Shown here in pieces: positions 58,736-64,000 of a stretch of 64,000 bases of DNA; within the stretch, counting starts at the first letter, position 1; each line of letters opens with the position of its first letter. Origin of the DNA: Snodgrassella alvi (GTDB lineage Bacteria; Pseudomonadota; Gammaproteobacteria; Burkholderiales; Neisseriaceae). A model generated the notes under the pieces. It saw only the letters and a program-made list of their open reading frames with translations, had not been told where the DNA came from and searched no databases. The position numbers and the translations under genes are program-made. The stretch is from NCBI RefSeq assembly GCF_002777825.1, contig NZ_MEIR01000066.1:1-64000 (forward strand). Reading direction: 5' to 3'.

Positions 58736-58750
58736 TGCTAATTATTATCA
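58736..58750 (-). promoter_or_regulatory. Fur box of the heme uptake operon
   Basis: TGCTAAT-T-ATTATCA matches the 7-1-7 Fur operator consensus TGATAAT-N-ATTATCA at 13 of 14 positions. It lies 82 bases upstream of the hmuR start codon, and a weaker Fur-like stretch (AATAATGATTCTT) follows nearer the gene. Iron repression of the operon is expected. Confidence 0.8.
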
Positions 58751-59204
58751 TTAATATCTATTTATATTATTTAACTAGCAGCCAGCCACCATTTATACTT
58801 ACTTCACATAATAGTCATTAAAAATAAATATATAATAAATATAGATAAATTCAGTATTGTTACAAAATCTGGTCAATCATATAGCATAATATGCTATTTG
58901 GTAGTGTATTCATAAATTACAAAAGACATCACCAAGACTGATAATATTTTCCATTAGAGGTTCAAAAAAAAATCAAATATTTATAACCACTGGCTGGCAT
59001 TCGTACATAAAAATACATACCTTTTATATTTAATTTATGTCTTGCAATTATTCATTGCAGTAAGGGCAGAATAAATACTGCCCATTAATATCCTACCCAT
59101 ACATAGCCAAAAGGTTGTAGCTATTAACGAATAATGCCAATATACCAATACAATGGCAGATATAATAAAATAATCCCATATCCACCAGACAACCCCAGAT
59201 AATC

Positions 59205-59546
59205 ATGCAACTTGACCGTGCTCTTCAGCATAAAATCCTTACCGAACTAACCGATTGTTTTCCCAATCCCTCACCACAGGATTTTTTTGATCAGCTCATA
59301 GCACAACATAGCCAAGACCATGTTTTGGGCAACCTCCTTTATCTGGGCGGGCACGGATTAATCAAATTAAAAACAGATCAGGGACTCAATCATAAAGAAG
59401 TACTTTGGACTCTTACCGAGCCCACAGTACAGGCATTTGATTTTCTGGCAAATGATGGTGGCTTATACGCCATTCTAAATAACGGAACCGTAAAACCGGA
59501 TAATCATACCGGTACTGACCAAGCAAATAAATTTAATCAAAAATGA
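59205..59546 (+). CDS. Small winged-helix-like protein of unknown function
   Basis: The 113-residue protein matches by pattern a scattered family of small proteins with the layout LDRALQHKILTELTDCFPN, LGNLLYLGGHGLI, AFDFLANDGGLYAILNNGTVK. The first part looks like a winged-helix DNA-binding fold. Family members are often found in prophage or accessory DNA. It has no signal peptide or membrane segment. It stands alone downstream of the divergent heme receptor. Function is not known. Confidence 0.55.
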   Translation: MQLDRALQHKILTELTDCFPNPSPQDFFDQLIAQHSQDHVLGNLLYLGGHGLIKLKTDQGLNHKEVLWTLTEPTVQAFDFLANDGGLYAILNNGTVKPDNHTGTDQANKFNQK

Positions 59547-59696
59547 GAAATAGAATAGGCACAACTTAATTGTTTTTAGGCCGTATAATGGTTAAAATAA
59601 ATTTAATTTAGTAAATCATCGATTCTGAATTATTATTGGCTGGCTAATAATCCCGATTTCCACAGTAGTACAGAAAAAAGTAATAGGGTGATTATC

Positions 59697-59792
59697 TTGA
59701 ATAAAAACACCGCAGCTCATACATTCTCGCTTAAAGAGCGAATCTATCTTTTTTTTTCATCATTTTATTGCCACTTATCAGCATTCGTCTAA
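59697..59792 (+). pseudogene. Out-of-frame 5' piece of the M48 peptidase gene
   Basis: A TTG at 59697, preceded by AGGG eight bases upstream, opens a frame for MNKNTAAHTFSLKERIYLFF that runs into a T9 tract and stops at 59790-59792. Adding one T joins it in frame to the peptidase that follows and creates a hydrophobic helix across the junction. This is more likely the true N-terminus than the TTG inside the helix. Confidence 0.55.
59749..59757 (+). repeat. T9 homopolymer tract inside the M48 gene start
   Basis: Nine consecutive T residues lie at the junction of the two reading frames. With nine the gene is out of frame; with ten it would be in frame. Such tracts drive phase variation in Neisseriaceae, but a sequencing error or fixed mutation would look the same. 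Confidence 0.55.
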
Positions 59793-61696
59793 GCCTTCAC
59801 TTTTACCCCTCACCACAACAGCTTCAGAACATCAATCAGGAAATCATTGAGCTTTCATTACAACAACAAGAATTACTACAACAACCCAGAACCCATAATA
59901 GCTACCGCCAGCGTTGTGAAATCACAAACAAGATTAAACAACATAATTTCACTCTTACATATGCCAAACCACTCGCCATAGGCGGCATACTTAGCGGCAG
60001 CATCTGTTTTTTTACCGGAGTGATTACTTTATTCCTCATTCAACGCTTGGGCAGAAAAGCGGGTAAATCTGGAAAACAGTTGCGCACTAATTTTGCTATT
60101 GCCTCACACATCATACGGGCTATTCTACTGATATTGCCCATCAGCCTTTTTCTGTCTTTTTCATGCAGTCTTTTTATACTCACCGATGGTTTAATACTGA
60201 CTAAATTAGCCATTGGCCTGATTGCTGTGGCAGGATTATGTCTCTCCATTTGGGAAATTTATAACAAAAAGAATATTACCGGAGGAGCCAGCGTAAACGG
60301 CGTACTTATCACATCAGAAACCAATCCCAGATTATACCAACTGGTTAAACAAATCGTTCAGAAGCTTGAGTTAAACGTTATGCCAGACAATATAGTATTT
60401 TGCATAGGACATGGTTTTAAAGTAAGTAATCAAACAATTTACCTGTATCCGCATGAAACCTCCTTGACTGGAAATACCTTATATCTGGATAGTACTTATA
60501 TCAATTATTTAACCTTAGCCGAGTTAAGCAGCATAATAGCACACGAATTGAGCCATATTGCCAGCAATGACCCGAGCCTGCCTAAAGACTTTTATCGTCA
60601 GATTGACAGATTAACCGAAACCATTACTTCTTTTTCCCGATCTCGTTTATTCTATCCGGCATATCTGTTATCCAAACATTTTTACTGCTCATTCAACCGA
60701 GCAATACGGCAATGGAATCGTTCCAGAGAATATAGAGCAGATTCAAAGGCTTTAAAAATCATCCCCAAAGAATACCTTGCCTTAGCGTTGAGTAAGATAC
60801 ATCTTCTGCAAGTACCCATCAATCAGGCACTGGATAATTATTACTATAACGCACATATAACCCATCTGCCTTTAGATTATGTTACCCACTATGTAGCACA
60901 TTCAGAAATACCTTCGCTTAGAAAACTGCTAAAAAAACAACCATCTGTTTACGACACACACCCGACTTTAGCTCAACGGCTATCTTCCGTTAAATATCGC
61001 GAACTAAATCGCCTGTGCGGTTTGCTTACCAGCATCAGCCCCACCTCACTGCTAACAGACCTGTTCAGTCACGAATTAAACACACTGCAAGCAGATTACC
61101 AAAACAATATCCAGAAGATAGCAAAAACCAATATCAATTATCTAAAAACACACATCAATAATCGTCAGCAAACCATTACCATAAAACAGGGCGGGATTAT
61201 CAGATTATTACTACGATCCTTACTGGCAAGCCTGTTCATCTTAATAACATACGCCTTTTTAATAGCTAACAAAAAACACGATTCTGAATGGCTAATAACC
61301 GTCATTATCCTTTCAATAGTCAGTATTTTTTGTTTACGCAGATGCTACAAAATGTATCAACGTATTGGTTCGCCACTGCTTACCATCACACCGCAAGGAT
61401 TAGTCCTCCCCTGCTTCGAGAAAGCCATCCCTTGGGAGCAGATAATCCATTATCAGATAAATGAAATTATGTATAAAAAACTAAATCTTTATCTCAATCC
61501 TGCATTTAACCCGGGCAAATTTAAACCCAGCAGCGCAAAAATAAAATATAACAGACAAAATAATCATATCCAGATAACTGCCTATGAAATCAAAGGCAAA
61601 ATAAATTTACCAGACTGCGCTCCTTTAATATCAGACTATATAATAACAGCTACTGCCCAAGTAGAACTGCAACTATTTACCCAGAACAAAGAATAA
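59768..61696 (+). CDS. M48 family membrane metallopeptidase (main frame, 5' end frameshifted)
   Basis: The 642-codon main frame encodes a zinc peptidase with HELSH at 259-263 and the third ligand in REYRADSKAL (Glu321, with Asp325). Hydrophobic segments lie at about 66-92, 111-138 and 142-162 before the catalytic domain, and two more at about 480-520 after it. A C-terminal soluble region of about 110 residues follows. Like HtpX or Oma1 relatives it should sit in the inner membrane. The only start in this frame is a TTG without a ribosome binding site inside a hydrophobic stretch; the upstream piece at 59697 probably belongs to it. The protein may not be made from the sequence as given. Confidence 0.7.
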   Translation: MPLISIRLSLHFYPSPQQLQNINQEIIELSLQQQELLQQPRTHNSYRQRCEITNKIKQHNFTLTYAKPLAIGGILSGSICFFTGVITLFLIQRLGRKAGKSGKQLRTNFAIASHIIRAILLILPISLFLSFSCSLFILTDGLILTKLAIGLIAVAGLCLSIWEIYNKKNITGGASVNGVLITSETNPRLYQLVKQIVQKLELNVMPDNIVFCIGHGFKVSNQTIYLYPHETSLTGNTLYLDSTYINYLTLAELSSIIAHELSHIASNDPSLPKDFYRQIDRLTETITSFSRSRLFYPAYLLSKHFYCSFNRAIRQWNRSREYRADSKALKIIPKEYLALALSKIHLLQVPINQALDNYYYNAHITHLPLDYVTHYVAHSEIPSLRKLLKKQPSVYDTHPTLAQRLSSVKYRELNRLCGLLTSISPTSLLTDLFSHELNTLQADYQNNIQKIAKTNINYLKTHINNRQQTITIKQGGIIRLLLRSLLASLFILITYAFLIANKKHDSEWLITVIILSIVSIFCLRRCYKMYQRIGSPLLTITPQGLVLPCFEKAIPWEQIIHYQINEIMYKKLNLYLNPAFNPGKFKPSSAKIKYNRQNNHIQITAYEIKGKINLPDCAPLISDYIITATAQVELQLFTQNKE

Positions 61697-62269
61697 TTAA
61701 AACATCGCGGTAGCAGCTAACAGAAGGTTTTTACCGCGTATAAAAGTAAATCATACTTGTGAATAAACTTTTTAAATTAGAGATTTTCAGATTAAACCAT
61801 GCAGTTAAATATTGAATTAACCGTAAAGAAAACTGCATGCTACGCTGCTAACAGGTAGTTTACTCACTACAACTATATTTATAATGATTATTCTTATCCT
61901 GAAGTAAGTCCCCGCTGCTATCTAGTATAAATAGCTGTAAAGCTTAAAATAGAATACTACCACCAACCTTACCACCTATAACAAAAGCATAGATATCTAG
62001 CAAATGAGCTTCCTTGAATCCACTGCCAAGATAGCTAGAATAACTTAAAGTAGCATTAGCTGTTAATTCCAACCGCCTATACACATCAATAGCAGTTACT
62101 CACAGAATTCAATACTACCTGATAGCCTATAAGCTACATTTCTAATCAAACCAAGACAGTATTAGATAATAAAACTTAAATTTAACTGGTATCAACATGC
62201 TAACCTTACTATCATTACCATAAATTAATTTAGGAAAACAAACTGAATGTACTTGTAGAAAGAAATAAT
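61697..62269. other. Intergenic region with coding remnant
   Basis: These 573 bases contain a weak hairpin just after the peptidase gene (CGCGGTA / TACCGCG at 61706-61738) and a minus-strand outer-membrane-protein-like remnant at 61944-62165. The rest is AT-rich with nothing recognisable. Confidence 0.5.
61944..62165 (-). pseudogene. Possible remnant of an outer-membrane beta-barrel protein C-terminus
   Basis: On the minus strand a frame of about 52 codons (62101 to 61944) reads IDVYRRLELTANATLSY, then GFKEAHLLDIYAFVIGG and ends KVGGSILF-stop. The alternating hydrophobic pattern and terminal Phe resemble a barrel end strand. A preceding piece in another frame gives RNVAYRLSGSIEF. No start codon or signal peptide is present, so this is at best a decayed tail; the family cannot be named. 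Confidence 0.35.
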
Positions 62270-63856
62270 ATGGATAACAAAGAAAAGAAAGTAGCTCCTG
62301 AAACCAGTGAATGCGAAGAAAAAAATTCCTTCGAGTTTACTGCTTATTTATTAAATTATATAAAAGTAAATCCTATAAAAAGTATATCGGCAATTATTTT
62401 AGGTATTGGCGGAGCATTATTACTATTTTTTTTCTTACATATTGGCTATATGCCAGATATAAATTTTGAGTCTGTTGCTTCAATACTTTATGCAATAGCT
62501 ATTTTAGGAATACTACATATCCTTTATTGTTTATTTATCTTCGTGTTACCAGGTTTGATTCTATCTTATTTCAAAGAAAATATTAAGGTAATTTCTAATA
62601 AACATATTCTATGTCTTAGTATTAATACTGCTTGTATATGGGCATTTGTCATAGGCCAAATAATAAATTTCTCTCCTTTGACAGAACATGTTTATATTTC
62701 TTATACTATGTTTAGTATGGTAATAATTATTTTATCTATATATGGAATAAAAAATAGTTATAAAAATTTAAATTCGATAAATAAAATAGAAAACAAAGAG
62801 ACCAAACAATTAATAATTAACTCCACAGTTAAAGAAACTAAAATTTCAATTATCGAAACCGCTACTACAAAAAATAATAATAATAAAAATTGGATTACGC
62901 CAAAAATAATTTTCTTGTGGTCACTTTTAGCTCAAATTCTGTCTGTATGTGTATTAATATTGCCTATTCTATTAATAATTTTATATGCTTCTAATGGGAA
63001 TATGAAAACAGAACCTGATTGGCTTATATTTATAAAACTACTGATACTTATTGTACTTATATCATTTTCTTCAGCAGCTATAGGATGTTTAAAATTCAAA
63101 GAAAGTATAAGATATGTACCAAATTTATCATTAACAATATTCATGATATTTATAATTATTACCGAAAGTTTTTCATCCATTGCATTTTCCGGTATTAAAA
63201 CTTTACGCATTGGTGAAGTTAATTCTGCTCGCTTAATTGTGACAGGAAAAACATGTAACGAAATCAATCAAACACTGGGTAAAAAAGTATGCGAAAGTCA
63301 GTCTGATAATGCAATTACTGCTATTTGTCCAATTTTGATTAAATCACGTATCGGGAACCAAATGGTTTTGGAATTTTCTCCTTTACATAAAATCACTTCG
63401 GAAGAAAACGGCACAGTTGATAAAAACCAAAACACTTCCTTAAAAAAAGATACTGATAATAAATCTAATAATAATCCTAAAAACTTTTATTGGATAACAA
63501 CCAAACAAGCTAATAATAGTGATGAGAATACTAGAATAACCCAAGTAGTGATTCTGGATAAAAGCAAAATTCTAAGCTGGCAACCTCTTGCCAGAATCGA
63601 GGAAAAAGATTTTAATGATATTAAAAAAACGTCTTCAGAACAAAATACAGCATCAGTTTCTTCCGCATCCGCACCAGCCGCTTCAGAACCTGCTGCCAAT
63701 AGTGCGAATAATGATATTTTAAAACTGGTAACATTATATGATGCCAAACAGAAAATATCTGCGGGTACAGCTTCGGATGTAGATGAGTTCCTGCTTAAAC
63801 ATTGTAGAGAAGATACAGATGAATTCAATAATAAAAACCCTGCTCCAAACAAATAA
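62270..63856 (+). CDS. Large polytopic membrane protein of unknown function
   Basis: The 528-residue protein has a charged N-terminus (1-40) and seven or eight hydrophobic helices (about 38-62, 68-98, 112-134, 140-160, 212-242, 250-272 and 282-306). A soluble C-terminal region of about 210 residues contains a pair of cysteines (TCNEINQTLGKKVCES), an Asn/Lys-rich stretch and an Ala/Ser-rich linker (about 460-480). Codon use is far more AT-rich than in the core genes, which suggests acquisition or weak selection. No family is recognised. It could be part of an accessory locus with the M48 gene; that is only context. Confidence 0.6.
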   Translation: MDNKEKKVAPETSECEEKNSFEFTAYLLNYIKVNPIKSISAIILGIGGALLLFFFLHIGYMPDINFESVASILYAIAILGILHILYCLFIFVLPGLILSYFKENIKVISNKHILCLSINTACIWAFVIGQIINFSPLTEHVYISYTMFSMVIIILSIYGIKNSYKNLNSINKIENKETKQLIINSTVKETKISIIETATTKNNNNKNWITPKIIFLWSLLAQILSVCVLILPILLIILYASNGNMKTEPDWLIFIKLLILIVLISFSSAAIGCLKFKESIRYVPNLSLTIFMIFIIITESFSSIAFSGIKTLRIGEVNSARLIVTGKTCNEINQTLGKKVCESQSDNAITAICPILIKSRIGNQMVLEFSPLHKITSEENGTVDKNQNTSLKKDTDNKSNNNPKNFYWITTKQANNSDENTRITQVVILDKSKILSWQPLARIEEKDFNDIKKTSSEQNTASVSSASAPAASEPAANSANNDILKLVTLYDAKQKISAGTASDVDEFLLKHCREDTDEFNNKNPAPNK

Positions 63857-63922
63857 CTCTATTCATATAAATTTATTGAAAACAAATGTATACTATACTC
63901 ATAGGTGAGGCTGTTAGCTGAA

Positions 63923-63928
63923 TATAAT
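63923..63928 (+). promoter_or_regulatory. -10 box upstream of the TPP riboswitch
   Basis: A perfect TATAAT lies about 50 bases before the THI element; the -35 position is weak. It is the likeliest start for the leader transcript. Confidence 0.35.
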
Positions 63929-63975
63929 ATTCTTCTTTTTTATCTCATCTATTTCTTAACCTTTACTGGTTAATT

Positions 63976-64000
63976 TATCCGGGGTGCCACAGGCTGAGAT
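63976..64000 (+). promoter_or_regulatory. TPP riboswitch (THI element), 5' part cut by window end
   Basis: The last bases contain CGGGGTGCC followed after two bases by AGGCTGAGAT. These are the conserved P1/P2 entry and the GGCTGAGA core of the thiamine pyrophosphate riboswitch. The aptamer remainder and the regulated gene (usually thiC or a thiamine transporter) lie beyond the window. Confidence 0.85.

Larger units (their letters stand above)
58655..59204. other. Regulatory and AT-rich region upstream of the heme receptor
   Basis: These 550 bases hold the Fur box and promoter of hmuR, a perfect 17-base palindrome at 58881-58897 (ATAGCATA and its complement around one base), an A9 tract near 58967 and two adjacent small hairpins at 59043-59083. 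No gene is visible. Confidence 0.55.

Noticed and set aside
62870-62895. AAT repeats in the large membrane protein gene
   Set aside because: They encode an Asn/Lys run, and triplet changes would not shift the frame; consistent with AT bias.
63876-63899. TTGAAA with TATACT before the riboswitch
   Set aside because: The spacing between the two hexamers is about 12 bases or less, too short for sigma70.

Overview
The window looks like chromosome from an AT-rich member of the Neisseriaceae (Betaproteobacteria). The type IV pilus gene sets (pilT-pilU; pilF-pilG-pilD-coaE-zapD-yacG), the tRNA-tuf operon, a DksA that has lost three of four zinc cysteines, and a GAPDH with a GapB-type cofactor pocket all fit. 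A Snodgrassella-like bee-gut symbiont is my best guess, from protein resemblance and base composition only; no 16S gene or marker in the window proves it.

Layout. 1-1.6 kb: minus-strand operon tRNA-Tyr, tRNA-Gly, tRNA-Thr, tuf behind a clear sigma70 promoter. 1.6-6.7 kb: ferredoxin, rsmD, topA, smg, dprA (minus). 7-15.2 kb: a DUF2071-like gene, ruvC, murU, pilU, pilT, yggS, pdxY and a membrane-anchored endonuclease/phosphatase-family protein. 15.5-25.6 kb: VWA lipoprotein, proC-yggT, dksA, a TM2 protein, rnhB, lpxB, the tRNA-Pro/Arg/His operon, folD, a membrane protein and gap. 25.8-30.3 kb: M61 aminopeptidase, an RpfE-like protein and recJ. 30.5-35.9 kb: the pilus assembly operon running into coaE, zapD and yacG. 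35.9-39.2 kb: an ABC-2 exporter, ibaG and murA. 39.6-42.4 kb: sulfate importer cysT-cysW-cysA (minus). 42.8-46.3 kb: ppc, and grpE behind a heat-shock promoter. 46.4-49.8 kb: envelope and unknown genes, a duplicated-domain aspartic protease, a candidate small RNA and a decayed DUF3800 gene. 49.8-52.1 kb: polar amino-acid ABC importer. 52.7-58.7 kb: heme uptake operon (receptor, HmuS, HmuT, HmuU, HmuV) with a Fur box. 59.2-64 kb: AT-rich accessory end with a small winged-helix-like protein, an M48 peptidase gene out of frame by one T in a T9 tract, an outer-membrane-protein remnant, a large unknown membrane protein, and the first bases of a TPP riboswitch cut by the window edge.

Together the genes show a competent, piliated Gram-negative cell (DprA, complete pilus motor and assembly ATPases, prepilin peptidase). 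It has anaplerotic and gluconeogenic central metabolism (ppc, GapB-like GAPDH) and iron acquisition from host or diet heme. The less ordinary signals are the poly-T frameshift in the M48 gene, the two-DTG secreted protease, the promoter-plus-terminator unit at 49.1 kb, the inverted repeats resembling DNA uptake sequences, and two decaying genes.
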